The notes beneath the pieces were generated by a model. That model had not been told where the DNA came from. It was given only the letters and a program-made list of their open reading frames with translations, and did no database searches. Positions 12,459-21,997 of a DNA stretch of 64,000 nt are shown one piece after another. The position numbers and the translations under genes were made by a program. The DNA comes from a bacterium (lineage in GTDB: Bacteria > Bacillota > Bacilli > Lactobacillales > Streptococcaceae), in the NCBI GenBank assembly GCA_905221085.1, contig CAJNBT010000005.1, forward strand, positions 62,001 through 126,000, written 5' to 3'. How positions within the stretch are numbered: the stretch's first letter is position 1; each line of letters begins with the position of its first letter.

Positions 12459-12973
12459 CAGACTTTCAATATGGAAGGATTCTAAGAAAAAGGTCAATCC
12501 AATACCCACTGACCTTCCTATAATCAGAGACACCCACTTGAACAGTCGAAAGAAACTACAACTTGGTATCAAATCCAGTTCAAATTAAGGCTATTATCAG
12601 CTCAACTACTGGAGCTTGAACAAAAGATACCAATAACCCTGATCAACATGTGTAACCCTCTAAACTACACGCTACCACACCACATGTTGGACAATCTCTG
12701 TGAATTGACATTTAGAATAAATTCACAAGAAGCCGTGACAAAATGCTACCATAATTAAATGATTCACTGTTAGTAGAGAACAGCCATGCAGATGAACGGA
12801 TAGATATCCAAGTCATCTGAACCCAACTAGTGACAAGTTAAAAGCAGGAGATTCTCTCCGTATCGTTCTAAATTACTACTGACTTTCAAATCATCATACG
12901 TGACAATACCGCTTACCACCCGACTGACGATTTCGATCAGTCCATGCTTACTGTACCTTGTACAAGGAGTAAC
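12459..12973 (+). pseudogene. Degenerate tandem copy of the pepX 3' end
   Basis: This 515-bp stretch between pepX and argR has no ORF but aligns by eye, collinearly, with the last roughly 530 bp of pepX (about 11922-12453). Landmarks shared in order include CACTTGAACAGTCG against CACCTGAACGGTCG, ATCAAATCCAGT, AATCTCTGTGAATTG, CTGTTAGTAGAG, and CATACGTGACAATACCGC followed by TTACCAC. Many substitutions and small indels break every frame. It encodes the jelly-roll C-terminus of PepX only, so it is a partial duplication, not a second enzyme. Its final bases (CCTTGTACAAGGAG) now supply the ribosome site of argR. Percent identity was not computed. Confidence 0.85.
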
Positions 12974-12978
12974 ATTTT

Positions 12979-13449
12979 ATGAATAAATCTGAACACCGAC
13001 ACCAACTCATACGAGCTCTTGTAACGAAAAATAAGATTCATACACAAGCTGAGTTACAATCTCTTCTTGCCGATAATGACATTCAAGTTACACAAGCAAC
13101 TCTTTCAAGAGATATTAAAAGTATGAATCTCTCAAAGGTGCGTGAGGAAGATAATTCCTACTACGTTCTCAATACTGGTTCCATCTCAAAATGGGAAAAA
13201 CGTCTTGAAATCTACATGGAAGATGCTCTTGTCTTGATGCGCCCTGTTCAACACCAAGTCCTATTAAAAACACTCCCTGGTCTGGCTCAATCCTTTGGTT
13301 CTATTATTGATGCTTTGAGTTTTCCTGACGCTATCGCTACGCTCTGCGGGGACGATGTCTGTCTGGTCATCTGTGAAGATGCAGAGGCTGCACAAAATTG
13401 CTTTGAAGAGTTGAAAAAATTCACACCACCATTCTTTTTTGGTGAATAA
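12979..13449 (+). CDS. argR: ArgR/AhrC-family transcriptional regulator
   Basis: A 156-residue member of the arginine repressor family. The N-terminal winged helix-turn-helix (residues about 5-65) includes the recognition segment [14 protein letters not shown]. The C-terminal oligomerisation domain carries [12 protein letters not shown] in place of the usual G-D-D-T arginine-binding signature. Family members bind ARG boxes and control arginine synthesis or the deiminase pathway, often as hetero-oligomers where several paralogues exist, as in pneumococci. Which paralogue this is cannot be decided here. AAGGAG lies 9 nt upstream of the ATG, inside the decayed pepX copy. No arginine genes are adjacent. 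Confidence 0.85.
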   Translation: MNKSEHRHQLIRALVTKNKIHTQAELQSLLADNDIQVTQATLSRDIKSMNLSKVREEDNSYYVLNTGSISKWEKRLEIYMEDALVLMRPVQHQVLLKTLPGLAQSFGSIIDALSFPDAIATLCGDDVCLVICEDAEAAQNCFEELKKFTPPFFFGE

Positions 13450-13452
13450 AAA

Positions 13453-13486
13453 ACTCCGTGTCTAATTAGGCACGGAATCTTTTTAT
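13453..13486. terminator. Bidirectional terminator, argR / small ORF
   Basis: Stem TCCGTGTC (13455-13462) with GGCACGGA (13469-13476), loop TAATTA. It is flanked by an A run on the left and CTTTTT on the right, so it can stop the plus-strand argR and the converging minus-strand small gene. Confidence 0.85.
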
Positions 13487-13491
13487 CTATT

Positions 13492-13650
13492 TTACTGAGA
13501 TGGATTTTCCTTTTTAGTTCGTGCCAACCTCAAGGCACGATTTGGATTGAGACGATTAAATAGTTCTTCCAATTTCTTTTCATTCCAAAGGTCTGCGGCG
13601 GAAACGAAATTGCCATCCGCATCTCGGAAAGATATCGGTTTATCTCCCAT
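13492..13650 (-). CDS. Conserved small hypothetical protein, 52 aa
   Basis: Starts MGDKPISFRDADGNF and ends TKKENPSQ. It is a hydrophilic, charged peptide with no signal or membrane segment. GGAGAC lies 5 nt upstream of the ATG and the gene begins only 9 nt after the obgE stop, so it is almost certainly co-translated with obgE. I recall a similar short ORF following obgE in other streptococci but know of no function. Confidence 0.75.
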   Translation of the reverse strand: MGDKPISFRDADGNFVSAADLWNEKKLEELFNRLNPNRALRLARTKKENPSQ

Positions 13651-13659
13651 ACCAGTCTC

Positions 13660-14970
13660 CTAGTCTACAAATTCAAACTCAAATTTACCAATGCGAACCA
13701 AGTCCCCATCCTTAGCACCACGCGCACGAAGGGCTTCATCAACCCCCATACCACGAAGCTGGCGAGCAAATTTCATGACTGATTCGTCACGATCAAAGTT
13801 GGTCATATTAAAGAGTTTCATTAGTTTTTCACCAGAAAGTACCCATGTCGCATCGTCATCACGGCTAATTTCAAAGGCTTTCTCTTCCTCGTCAAATCCG
13901 TAGTAAGCTTCTTCTTCCATATCTGACTCGTCATAGAGCAAGAATTCTGGTGTCTTGACTAACAATTCAGCTGTAGCATCCAATAGCGTTGCCAGACCTT
14001 GCTTAGTCAAACCAGAAATTGGGAAGATTGCTGGTAACTCTTCAAATTCATCATAGTTTGTAGCTAATTTCTTCTTGAATTCTACAAGATTTTCCTGACT
14101 CTCAGGCATATCCATCTTATTAGCTACAATAATCTGTGGACGCTCCATAAGACGAAGATTATATGACTCTAACTCCTTGTTAATGGCCAGATAATCCTCA
14201 TAAGGATCACGACCTTCGCTAGCTGACATATCAATGATGTGAAGGATGACACGTGTACGCTCAATATGACGGAGGAACTGGGTTCCCAAACCAACACCTT
14301 GACTAGCCCCTTCAATCAATCCTGGTAGATCAGCTACTGCAAAAGATTCACCCGATTGGGTACGAACCATTCCTAGATTTGGCACAATAGTTGTAAAGTG
14401 GTAGGCGCCGATTTTTGGTTTAGCAGATGTAATAACACTTAAAAGAGTTGATTTCCCTACAGATGGGAATCCAACTAAACCAACATCTGCCAAGATTTTT
14501 AGTTCCAATTGTAACTCACGTTCCTGACCTGGTTCTCCATTTTCAGAGATTTCAGGTGCAGGATTTTTTGGTGTCGCAAAGCGGATATTTCCACGTCCAC
14601 CACGTCCACCGTGAGCAACGATAAATTCTTGCCCGTGTTCTATCAAATCTGTCAAAACCTTGCCAGTCTCTGCATCACGCACAGTCGTACCTTGTGGTAC
14701 TCGAACTCTAAGGTCCTCAGCACCACGACCATGCATCCCTTTGGTCATTCCTTTTTCACCAGAATCAGCCTTAAAATGGCGATTATAGCGGAAATCCATC
14801 AAAGTCCGTAGTCCTTCGTCTACAACGAAGACGACATTGCCTCCACGACCACCATCACCGCCCCAAGGACCGCCATTAGGGACATATTTTTCACGGCGAA
14901 AGGCAACCATGCCATCGCCACCATTACCAGCCTTGACCTTGATCTTGGCTGTATCTAAAAACATACTCAT
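13660..14970 (-). CDS. obgE: Obg-family GTPase
   Basis: Essential GTPase associated with the large ribosomal subunit and the stress response. The 436-residue protein has three domains: the glycine-rich Obg fold ([20 protein letters not shown], residues about 1-158), the G domain with GFPSVGKST (P-loop), [16 protein letters not shown] (switch II) and NKMD (base specificity), and the C-terminal OCT domain (about 350-430). It is followed at 9 nt by the 52-aa gene. A terminator separates it from the upstream DUF4044 gene. Confidence 0.97.
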   Translation of the reverse strand: MSMFLDTAKIKVKAGNGGDGMVAFRREKYVPNGGPWGGDGGRGGNVVFVVDEGLRTLMDFRYNRHFKADSGEKGMTKGMHGRGAEDLRVRVPQGTTVRDAETGKVLTDLIEHGQEFIVAHGGRGGRGNIRFATPKNPAPEISENGEPGQERELQLELKILADVGLVGFPSVGKSTLLSVITSAKPKIGAYHFTTIVPNLGMVRTQSGESFAVADLPGLIEGASQGVGLGTQFLRHIERTRVILHIIDMSASEGRDPYEDYLAINKELESYNLRLMERPQIIVANKMDMPESQENLVEFKKKLATNYDEFEELPAIFPISGLTKQGLATLLDATAELLVKTPEFLLYDESDMEEEAYYGFDEEEKAFEISRDDDATWVLSGEKLMKLFNMTNFDRDESVMKFARQLRGMGVDEALRARGAKDGDLVRIGKFEFEFVD

Positions 14971-14988
14971 TTTTTCTTCTCACTTTAA

Positions 14989-15009
14989 AAAAGGGCTGGG
15001 AAATCCCAG
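14989..15009 (-). terminator. Terminator upstream of obgE
   Basis: The minus strand reads CTGGGATTTCCCAG followed by CCC and six U. It ends the transcript of the 44-aa DUF4044 gene at 15034-15168. Confidence 0.7.
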
Positions 15010-15033
15010 TCACAAAATTTTCTTAAATCTATT

Positions 15034-15168
15034 TTATAGATTACTGAGGGCACCAATTGCAGTTGCAAAAATTCCCAATAAACTTGCTACTAGCATGATA
15101 ATCACGATAAACAAGGTTATTTTCTCAAACATAGTTTTTTTACGATTTCCATTATCTCCAAATGCCAT
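15034..15168 (-). CDS. DUF4044 family small membrane protein, 44 aa
   Basis: Encodes MAFGDNGNRKKTMFEKIT, then a single hydrophobic helix (about residues 19-38), ending ALSNL. The pattern of a short basic N-terminus, an FEKIT motif and one transmembrane segment matches the DUF4044 family of streptococci, of unknown role. A GGAGA site precedes the ATG. Too short for usual ORF callers, but composition, ribosome site and a dedicated terminator support it. Confidence 0.75.
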   Translation of the reverse strand: MAFGDNGNRKKTMFEKITLFIVIIMLVASLLGIFATAIGALSNL

Positions 15169-15226
15169 TTTTCTCTCCTTCGTTACATTCTATTTTCTAT
15201 TATCTTAGCATGAATTGAGCTAGTTT

Positions 15227-15418
15227 TCAATAGTCACTTGCTACTGGCGCAATAATCCATAAAATGATATAGGCTACAATTCCAGCTCCGTAACAGAAAG
15301 CAAGCACACCCCATATTACGCGAACGATAGTAGGATCCGTATCAAGATAATGGGCCACTCCTGCACAAACACCTGCAATCTTTTTATCATGACCACTTCT
15401 CATTAATTGTTTTTTCAT
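15227..15418 (-). CDS. PspC-domain membrane protein
   Basis: A 63-residue protein that is essentially one PspC domain: a basic N-terminus (MKKQLMRSGHDKKIAGVCAGVAHYLD) followed by a hydrophobic region (about residues 30-58) that spans the membrane once or twice. In other bacteria PspC domains sense or answer envelope stress, but short stand-alone Firmicute versions are little studied. It lies 14 nt after the glycolipid synthase gene, so co-transcription with lipid glycosylation genes is likely. Confidence 0.85.
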   Translation of the reverse strand: MKKQLMRSGHDKKIAGVCAGVAHYLDTDPTIVRVIWGVLAFCYGAGIVAYIILWIIAPVASDY

Positions 15419-15432
15419 AGCTTGTCCTCTTT

Positions 15433-16758
15433 CTATTCTTCACGGTCTTTCCAATAATCTCTTATGCTGATTAACTGTGTTTTTGAAGCCTTCAGCATGC
15501 GTCTAGAGCCTTTTACAGGTACAGCAACCACCTGTTGTGGTAAATACAAAACTGTCTTAAAGATACGCTGGCTGACCGTATCATCTTTTGCTAAATCTTT
15601 CTCGAAATTATTTGAAATAATGGCATCCAGATAAAACTCATGCACTCGTTTCCCAAAGTTTTCAGCTGAAATCTCGTACAACTTCTCTGATAAAGTATGC
15701 TCATTCATGTCTGGTGTTGCAATCAGGGCTTCCAAAATAGCACCAGCTAAATCATGTTCTCCATAGTACAAGGTTCCAAACATTTTATCAGTGATCAAAT
15801 TATCCAGATAAGGATTTCCGTGAGCAATGACAGGTGTTCCACTGGCCAAGCTTTCCAAATATGTCAAACCCTGCGTTTCACTTGTCGATGCAGAGATGAA
15901 GAAATCTGCCGCCTTATAATAAAGAGCCGTCTCACTAGGAGCAATCATTCCTGTAAAGATGACGGAGTCTTGAATCTCTAGTTTCTGGGCTTGCTCTTTG
16001 AGGTCATCCAGATAAGGGCCATCCCCAGCAACAACCAGTTTGACCTTGTCTTCCTCTCTCAGAACTTCTGCAAAGGCTGCTAATACTGCTTGAATATTTT
16101 TCTCATAGGAAATTCTGGAAAGGCTAAGCAACATCTTTTCATTATCTTGAATCCCTAGTTTACTACGCAGTTCTTTTAAACTTTCTTGCTTGATTTCTGG
16201 ACGCTCAAACTTAGCTAATTCAATTCCAGTTGGAATGACCCGCTTTTCAACCTTGACCTTATAGTCAGATAGCAAGTCACGAACAATCTCACTAGGGCAA
16301 ACAACCCCATCCACATCGTGCAGGAAACCTCTGACCAGATACTTGACCATACTCGGACGAATCAGAAAACCCTTGGCAATATAATGGACATAGTCTTCAT
16401 ACTGGGTGTGATAGGTATGAATGACGGGAATTTCCAATTCACGCGCAATCCAAATCCCCAACAAGCCAAGAGAAAATTCTGTCTGAGTATGGATAACATC
16501 CAGTTGATACTGTTTAGCAATTTCAAGCGCCTTGCTGAAACCTCGATAGGCAAAACGACGGTCTTTAAAAGCAAAAAAAGGAACACTTGGAATGCGGATA
16601 ATTTGCCAATCTTCATAGCGATTGACATCCTTATCCGTCGTCGTAAAGATAAAAACAACATGCCCCTGCTTTTCAAGTTCTGTTTTCAGAGTTCGAATAC
16701 TGGTCGCAACACCAGAAACCTGAGGAAAATAGGTATCTGTAAATAAACCAATTCGCAT
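15433..16758 (-). CDS. 1,2-diacylglycerol 3-glucosyltransferase (monoglucosyl-DAG synthase)
   Basis: GT4-family, GT-B fold enzyme of 441 residues, predicted to move glucose from UDP-glucose to diacylglycerol, making the first membrane glycolipid and the lipoteichoic acid anchor precursor. Seen: N-terminal FTDTYFPQVSGVATS acceptor loop, GDGPY, and the E-x7-E motif (ETQGLTYLE) in the donor domain, with a basic C-terminal extension suited to membrane binding. It follows the CpoA galactosyltransferase gene by 15 nt. The assignment to glucosyl-DAG synthesis follows the characterised pneumococcal pair; the specificity itself cannot be read from sequence. Confidence 0.88.
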   Translation of the reverse strand: MRIGLFTDTYFPQVSGVATSIRTLKTELEKQGHVVFIFTTTDKDVNRYEDWQIIRIPSVPFFAFKDRRFAYRGFSKALEIAKQYQLDVIHTQTEFSLGLLGIWIARELEIPVIHTYHTQYEDYVHYIAKGFLIRPSMVKYLVRGFLHDVDGVVCPSEIVRDLLSDYKVKVEKRVIPTGIELAKFERPEIKQESLKELRSKLGIQDNEKMLLSLSRISYEKNIQAVLAAFAEVLREEDKVKLVVAGDGPYLDDLKEQAQKLEIQDSVIFTGMIAPSETALYYKAADFFISASTSETQGLTYLESLASGTPVIAHGNPYLDNLITDKMFGTLYYGEHDLAGAILEALIATPDMNEHTLSEKLYEISAENFGKRVHEFYLDAIISNNFEKDLAKDDTVSQRIFKTVLYLPQQVVAVPVKGSRRMLKASKTQLISIRDYWKDREE

Positions 16759-16773
16759 AGATTACCTCACTTT

Positions 16774-17817
16774 TTACTTTCTCCCTAAAGCGGCTTGTTT
16801 CTCATAAAAGTCCAACCAGATTTGCAACAGATGCTCTTCAGAATACTCTCTAGAAATATTCTTAGCTTTTTCTTTCAAATCTTTTAAGGCAGCAGGATTC
16901 GCTTGATATTCCAGAATAGCTTCTTTCATCTCTTCTCTATCTGCTGTCGCCCTATAATTTCCCTCTAAAATCACCGTATAGAGATCCAAATCACGCAACA
17001 TAATAGGAGCTTCACAACTGGCAGCTTCTAGGATAGTCATAGGAAAGAGCTCATTGTAACTAGGTAACAAGAAAAGATCCGCTAGGGCATACAATTCGCG
17101 CATACGCTCTGGCGATACAATACCTGGAAACATCAAATTTTTAGGGGGATTATCCATCATTTTCTTATAGCGTTCATAACCATCTGTCATACCACCAAAA
17201 GAGAAACCACCAGCCCAGATAAAGGTAATCTGAGGCAATTCCTCAGCCAAACGGATAAAATCATCAATTCCTTTGCGTTTCTGAACTTGACCAGCACCTA
17301 CTACGATAAACTGATTGTCACTAAGACCTAGCTCTGTTCGCAGTCTGACTATCTCTTCTTGTGATAGAGGATGCCATTTTTCCTTGTTGACAAAATTAGG
17401 AATATAGGTCACTTTTTCACGTGGAATACCAGCCGCCACCAAATCCTCAATAAACATAGGATTGACCACAACTAAGTGCTCCATCCGGTTGTAAAAAGAA
17501 AATACATAACGTTTGACAATTCCCTTTAAGAAAAATGGAATTTTCAAACTCCCCTCAAGTGTATCAGGTAAAAAATGCACATAGCCAATTTTTCTCCCTG
17601 AGCGTTTCTTTTGGAAGGTTGATAAATAATAAGGGAAATCAATCGTATGAAAGTGAGTCACATCTGCCTCTATTGGAAGATTTTCTGTAACAATCAATTG
17701 GTCCTTGGCATCACGGTGAAGAAGACGAACTAATTCACGGTAAGCACCTGAAACTCCTTGTCCTGCTACTTTCTCACTTGAACTCAACATATTGATGCGT
17801 AATTTCTTTTTTTCCAT
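16774..17817 (-). CDS. cpoA: Glycolipid galactosyltransferase CpoA
   Basis: GT4 glycosyltransferase of 347 residues that in pneumococci adds galactose to monoglucosyl-DAG to form galactosyl-glucosyl-DAG; laboratory mutants have altered beta-lactam response and membrane lipids. Seen: VVGAGQVQKRKG and the E-x7-E motif ELFPMTILE. I place the start at ATG 17817 (MEKKKLRINMLSSSEKVAGQG), which matches the family. An upstream in-frame start at 17907 would add 30 hydrophobic residues and lies upstream of a promoter. No Shine-Dalgarno precedes 17817, and the -10 ends only 7 nt before it, so the mRNA may be leaderless. Confidence 0.93.
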   Translation of the reverse strand: MEKKKLRINMLSSSEKVAGQGVSGAYRELVRLLHRDAKDQLIVTENLPIEADVTHFHTIDFPYYLSTFQKKRSGRKIGYVHFLPDTLEGSLKIPFFLKGIVKRYVFSFYNRMEHLVVVNPMFIEDLVAAGIPREKVTYIPNFVNKEKWHPLSQEEIVRLRTELGLSDNQFIVVGAGQVQKRKGIDDFIRLAEELPQITFIWAGGFSFGGMTDGYERYKKMMDNPPKNLMFPGIVSPERMRELYALADLFLLPSYNELFPMTILEAASCEAPIMLRDLDLYTVILEGNYRATADREEMKEAILEYQANPAALKDLKEKAKNISREYSEEHLLQIWLDFYEKQAALGRK

Positions 17818-17824
17818 AACTACT

Positions 17825-17853
17825 ATTATATCATTTTCTTTGAATAAAATCAG
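17825..17853 (-). promoter_or_regulatory. cpoA promoter
   Basis: The minus strand carries CTGATT, 17 bp, then TATAAT (17825-17830) preceded by TGA (extended -10). The predicted +1 falls at about 17818, one base before the cpoA ATG. Confidence 0.65.
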
Positions 17854-17932
17854 CAAAAGAAAGGAGAGACTAGAGGAAAAGAGGAGTAAATTTCCTCGCT
17901 TTTCCAACGGTCTCTCACATACTTTTATATGT

Positions 17933-18262
17933 TTACTTAATGCCTAGGGCAATGCGGGCATAGCGACTCATTTTTTCAACGGTCCAGGCTGGATACCAGA
18001 CTAATTTGACCTCAGTATCCGTTACTTCTGGCACCTCTGTCATGGCATCATAAATCTGGTCTGTCAAAAGGTCAGCTAGGGGACAACCCATAGTTGTCAA
18101 AGTCATATCAATCTCTGTTTGCCCTGTGTCACCGTCAAAACGAATCTCATAAATTAAACCAAGATTTACAATATCGATTCCCAACTCAGGGTCGATGACT
18201 TCTTCCAAGGCTGATAAAATTCGTGTTTTGATGTTTTCAATTTGCTCTTCTGTATAAGCCAT
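17933..18262 (-). CDS. DUF59/MIP18-family metal-sulfur cluster assembly protein
   Basis: A 109-residue single-domain protein of the family that includes SufT, thought to help deliver Fe-S clusters. Conserved features: VIDPELGIDIVNLGLIYEI and the cysteine motif TTMGCPLADLL. The start at 18262 (MAYTEEQ) is preferred over 18274, because GAGG lies 8 nt upstream and the first ATG would sit on that site. It begins 14 nt after rpoD, in the dnaG-rpoD operon. The function is inferred from the family only. Confidence 0.88.
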   Translation of the reverse strand: MAYTEEQIENIKTRILSALEEVIDPELGIDIVNLGLIYEIRFDGDTGQTEIDMTLTTMGCPLADLLTDQIYDAMTEVPEVTDTEVKLVWYPAWTVEKMSRYARIALGIK

Positions 18263-18276
18263 ATTCATCCTCACTT

Positions 18277-19386
18277 TTAGTCTTCAATAAAATCACGAAG
18301 CGGTTTGCTGCGACTTGGTTGACGTAGTTTTCTCAAAGCCTTGGCTTCAATCTGACGGATACGCTCGCGAGTCACGTTAAAGACTTTACCCACATCTTCA
18401 AGGGTACGCATTTTCCCATCATCTAGTCCAAAACGTAGACGTAGAACATTTTCTTCACGATCTGTAAGAGTATCCAAGACCTCATCCAACTGCTCACGCA
18501 AGACTATACGAGTTGTATAGTCCACTGGATTTTCAATCACTTCATCTTCAATAAAGTCTCCAAGGTGGCTATCATCTTCTTCACCGATAGGAGTTTCAAG
18601 AGATACTGGTTCTTGGGCAATCTTCAAGATTTCACGTACCTTGTCAGGAGTCATATCCATACGTTCAGCGATTTGCTCTGGTGTTGGGTCTTGACCTAAT
18701 TCTTGAAGGAGGTTACGCTGTTCACGAACCAATTTATTGATGGTTTCAACCATGTGAACTGGGATACGGATAGTACGAGCTTGATCCGCAATAGCACGAG
18801 TGATAGCCTGACGAATCCACCAAGTTGCATAAGTTGAGAACTTGAACCCTTTAGAATAGTCAAACTTGTCAACCGCCTTCATCAAGCCCATATTTCCTTC
18901 TTGAATCAAGTCAAGAAACTGCATACCACGACCGACATAGCGTTTGGCTATAGAAACAACCAAACGAAGGTTGGCTTCAGCAAGACGTTGTTTGGCTTCG
19001 ATATCGCCAGCTTCAACTGCTAGTGCTAATTCTTTTTCCTCTTCATTGGTCAAAAGAGGAACGACACCAATCTCTTTCAAGTACATACGGACAGGGTCAT
19101 TGACCTTAGCAGAAGTTGAACCAATCAAATCCTCATCGCTAAGTTCTGGTTCTTCTTCAGTGCTAAGAACACGTGCACTTGGGTTTCCTTCATTATCTGT
19201 TATCGAAATTCCTGCATCTTGAATCCGTTGCAAGAGATCTTCAATCCCATCAGCATCCAAGGTAAAAGGAATAACCAGACTAGCATTGATTTCATCATCT
19301 GTTGCTGTCCCTTTTTGCTTATGATTACGGATAAATTCTGCTACTTGCACGTCAAATGTTGTTACTTCTTTTTGTTTTGTTGCCAT
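18277..19386 (-). CDS. rpoD: RNA polymerase primary sigma factor
   Basis: Housekeeping sigma-70, 369 residues, the usual compact streptococcal form with a short region 1.1. Seen: region 1.2/2 ([21 protein letters not shown]), region 2.3-2.4 ([25 protein letters not shown] as separate recognisable blocks), region 3 ([20 protein letters not shown]) and region 4.2 ([16 protein letters not shown]). It starts 2 nt after the dnaG stop, so the pair is translationally linked. The many TGnTATAAT promoters in the window are its expected targets. Confidence 0.98.
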   Translation of the reverse strand: MATKQKEVTTFDVQVAEFIRNHKQKGTATDDEINASLVIPFTLDADGIEDLLQRIQDAGISITDNEGNPSARVLSTEEEPELSDEDLIGSTSAKVNDPVRMYLKEIGVVPLLTNEEEKELALAVEAGDIEAKQRLAEANLRLVVSIAKRYVGRGMQFLDLIQEGNMGLMKAVDKFDYSKGFKFSTYATWWIRQAITRAIADQARTIRIPVHMVETINKLVREQRNLLQELGQDPTPEQIAERMDMTPDKVREILKIAQEPVSLETPIGEEDDSHLGDFIEDEVIENPVDYTTRIVLREQLDEVLDTLTDREENVLRLRFGLDDGKMRTLEDVGKVFNVTRERIRQIEAKALRKLRQPSRSKPLRDFIED

Positions 19387-19388
19387 TG

Positions 19389-21149
19389 TTACTCCATTCT
19401 TCTCTTTTGTGAAATTAAACGTTCCAATTCTTCTAAGGCTGTGTCGGTATCTCCTACATGGCTAGCTTCCTGCACCTTCTTTTTGATTCTCATATTGTCC
19501 TGATTCAAGAGAGCCTTGTTTCGAGTCATTTCTACTTCACTAAGTTCCTGCGGTGACATCTCAGCAGGCAAATCCTGAGCTAAGACTTGGTACCAAGCTC
19601 TTTCAACTTCCTCTGTCTGTTCTGCTAAAACTTCTGGAGGAAGATTGCCATACTGACCAAGCAAGTCATATAAGATCTGAAATTCAGGTGTATCAAATGC
19701 AAAATCTTCTCGCAAACGGTAATCGTTCAAAACAAGAGGAGATTCCATCATTCGATAAAGTAGATGGGCTTCTGCCCTCATAATAGCCGATAACTGCTTG
19801 GTAACAGGCATAGTGATTTGCGTCGGTCTGGAAATTCCTTCCATGCGATTCTGTCTTTGTGCCTGTCGACTCTCATTAACAATCTGCTCAATCTGGGCAT
19901 AATCAAAGGACGCCAGACCGTCAGCTAAAATATGAATATAGCTGTTTTGAGCAGTGATGGACTTTTCTTGAACAATCAAGGGAGCTATTTTTTCAATAAA
20001 CTCAATCTGAGCCTGCAGATTTTCACTATTTTCAGGCTTATACTGGTGAATGTAGAACTCAATCGGACTAATACGAGTTTTTGTTAATAGATAGGCCAAG
20101 TCTTCTGGGCCATTTTTTTGTAGATACTCATCTGGGTCCAAGTTATCAGGCATGCTAACGATTTGCACAGGCACATCATCAATTTCATCCAGTGCTTTCA
20201 ATGTCGCAGCTTGCCCAGCCTTATCGCCATCGTAAACAAGAACCAACTTCTTGGTTAACCTTTTCAGATGCTCAACATGCTCACGACTCAAGGCCGTCCC
20301 CATAGACGCCACAGCATTTTCGATTCCAGCCCGATAGGCTGCAATAACATCCATGAATCCTTCCATCAGGTAAATCTCACTTGCTTTGCCAGAAGATTTT
20401 TTTGCCCTATCCATATGATATAATTCGTAACTTTTGTTAAAAATTGCAGTCGATCTGCTATTTTTATACTTAGAAGTTTGTGAATCCGTTTTCTGCCAGA
20501 TACGACCTGAGAAGGCAATGACCTTTCCTTGGTCATTTGTCAGGGGAAACATAATGCGATTGTGAAAGGTGTCTACAAATTGATTAGCATCTGAGAGGTA
20601 AAATAGCCCTGAATCTAGGAAATCCTCTTCACGATACTGACCAGACAAACGCTGGTAGAGATAGTTTCGTTCTGGGGGTGCTAAACCGATCCGAAAATGC
20701 TTGAGCACTTCATCTGTCAAACCACGCTGATAAAGGTAGTTTCTGGCCTCCTCCCCCATGGTCGTTGTCATGAGAATAGCATGATAAAATTTGGCAGCAT
20801 CTTCGTGCATATCATAAAGAGCTTGATGAGGCGAGGCTGGTCTCTGCTCACTATAAAGCGGTTTTTCAACCTCAATTCCAACACGCTGACCTAATATTTG
20901 GACAGACTCCATAAAGGGAACCCCTTGGTACTCCTCAATGAACTTAAAGACATCACCTGAGCGACCACAACCGAAACAGTGATAAAACTGCTTGTCCTCT
21001 ACAACGTTGAAAGAAGGTGTTTTTTCACCATGAAAAGGACAGAGCCCTAGATAGTTCCGTCCTGCCTTTTGTAAAGAAATCACATCTCCTATGACTTCCA
21101 CAATGTTGGCATTGTTTTTGATTTCTTCAATGACTTGTTTGTCAACCAT
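19389..21149 (-). CDS. dnaG: DNA primase
   Basis: Synthesises RNA primers for replication. The 586-residue protein shows the N-terminal zinc finger ([12 protein letters not shown]...HCFGCG, residues about 38-62), the catalytic TOPRIM region ([26 protein letters not shown]) and a C-terminal helicase-binding region rich in helices. The ATG at 21149 is chosen because GGAGG lies 8 nt upstream; the in-frame ATG at 21164 overlaps that ribosome site. First gene of the dnaG-rpoD-DUF59-cpoA-glucosyltransferase series. Confidence 0.97.
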   Translation of the reverse strand: MVDKQVIEEIKNNANIVEVIGDVISLQKAGRNYLGLCPFHGEKTPSFNVVEDKQFYHCFGCGRSGDVFKFIEEYQGVPFMESVQILGQRVGIEVEKPLYSEQRPASPHQALYDMHEDAAKFYHAILMTTTMGEEARNYLYQRGLTDEVLKHFRIGLAPPERNYLYQRLSGQYREEDFLDSGLFYLSDANQFVDTFHNRIMFPLTNDQGKVIAFSGRIWQKTDSQTSKYKNSRSTAIFNKSYELYHMDRAKKSSGKASEIYLMEGFMDVIAAYRAGIENAVASMGTALSREHVEHLKRLTKKLVLVYDGDKAGQAATLKALDEIDDVPVQIVSMPDNLDPDEYLQKNGPEDLAYLLTKTRISPIEFYIHQYKPENSENLQAQIEFIEKIAPLIVQEKSITAQNSYIHILADGLASFDYAQIEQIVNESRQAQRQNRMEGISRPTQITMPVTKQLSAIMRAEAHLLYRMMESPLVLNDYRLREDFAFDTPEFQILYDLLGQYGNLPPEVLAEQTEEVERAWYQVLAQDLPAEMSPQELSEVEMTRNKALLNQDNMRIKKKVQEASHVGDTDTALEELERLISQKRRME

Positions 21150-21173
21150 ACACAATACCTCCATGTTATCATA

Positions 21174-21216
21174 GTTTACTTTATATAGTATACTTTATTT
21201 CAGAAAAAAAGTAAAC
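21174..21216. promoter_or_regulatory. dnaG promoter inside a 9-bp inverted repeat
   Basis: On the minus strand TTTACT (21210-21215), 17 bp, TATACT (21187-21192). The arms GTTTACTTT (21174-21182) and AAAGTAAAC (21208-21216) form a perfect 9-bp inverted repeat. The upstream arm covers the -35 and the downstream arm lies near +1. This geometry suits a repressor or activator operator, but no cognate regulator is evident. Confidence 0.55.
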
Positions 21217-21238
21217 CATTTCACTCATTTTCCCAACT

Positions 21239-21997
21239 TTATTCAAAGAGTTGATAATAATCAGAGATTTTCATTTTTGCTTTTTCTTCTTGGTTCAAAT
21301 CTTGGATAATTCGTCCTTCTTTCATGACAATTAAGCGATTGCCATATTTGAGAGCATCTTCCATATGATGAGTAATCATAAGGGCTGTCAACTGATCTTT
21401 CTTGACAAATTCATCTGTCAATTCCATGAGGGCCACACTGGTCTTTGGATCAAGGGCTGCAGTATGCTCGTCTAACAAGAGTAATTCAGGACGCTTCAAG
21501 GTTGCCATCAAGAGACTCAAAGCCTGTCTTTGTCCACCTGATAAGAACTCGATCGGTGTATTCAAATGTTTCTCAAGACCATTCCCTATTTTTTCAATGG
21601 TTGCCTGAAACTCATCCTTATAGCTAGTCAAGCGTCGTGGTAACAATCCGCGCTTCTCACCACGAAACTTGGCGATTAAAAGATTTTCAGCGACCGTCAT
21701 ACGTGGAGCTGTCCCCATCTTTGGATCTTGGAAGACACGAGACAGATACTTGGCTCTCTTCTCTGGTGAAAACTTAGTAACATCTTCACCCAAGATACGA
21801 ATAGTTCCACTGGTTAATGACAAGGTTCCTGCAATAGTGTTAAAGAGGGTTGATTTCCCAGCACCATTTCCACCTAAAATCGTGATAAAATCCTGTTCAA
21901 AAATTTCTAAGGAAACATCATTTAAAATAATCTTTTCTTCATCAAAGCCATTTTTAACAACTTTGGTTGCATTTTTTAATTCTACAATTGCTGTCAT
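21239..21997 (-). CDS. trpZ: ABC transporter ATP-binding protein (trpZ-like)
   Basis: A 252-residue cytoplasmic ATPase with Walker A GGNGAGKST, signature LSGGQRQALS, Walker B LLLLDEHTAALDP and the switch His in MMITHHMEDALK-like context (LMITHHMED). Its ATG overlaps the permease stop by 4 nt (ATGA). It powers the importer formed with the two upstream genes. The tryptophan assignment rests on the T-box in front of the operon and on comparative-genomics predictions for streptococcal trpXYZ. Confidence 0.85.
   Translation of the reverse strand: MTAIVELKNATKVVKNGFDEEKIILNDVSLEIFEQDFITILGGNGAGKSTLFNTIAGTLSLTSGTIRILGEDVTKFSPEKRAKYLSRVFQDPKMGTAPRMTVAENLLIAKFRGEKRGLLPRRLTSYKDEFQATIEKIGNGLEKHLNTPIEFLSGGQRQALSLLMATLKRPELLLLDEHTAALDPKTSVALMELTDEFVKKDQLTALMITHHMEDALKYGNRLIVMKEGRIIQDLNQEEKAKMKISDYYQLFE

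Noticed and set aside
17818..17907. 30-residue hydrophobic extension of CpoA as a signal anchor
   Set aside because: It is encoded upstream of and across the cpoA promoter and lacks a ribosome site. The characterised protein starts at MEKKKLR.
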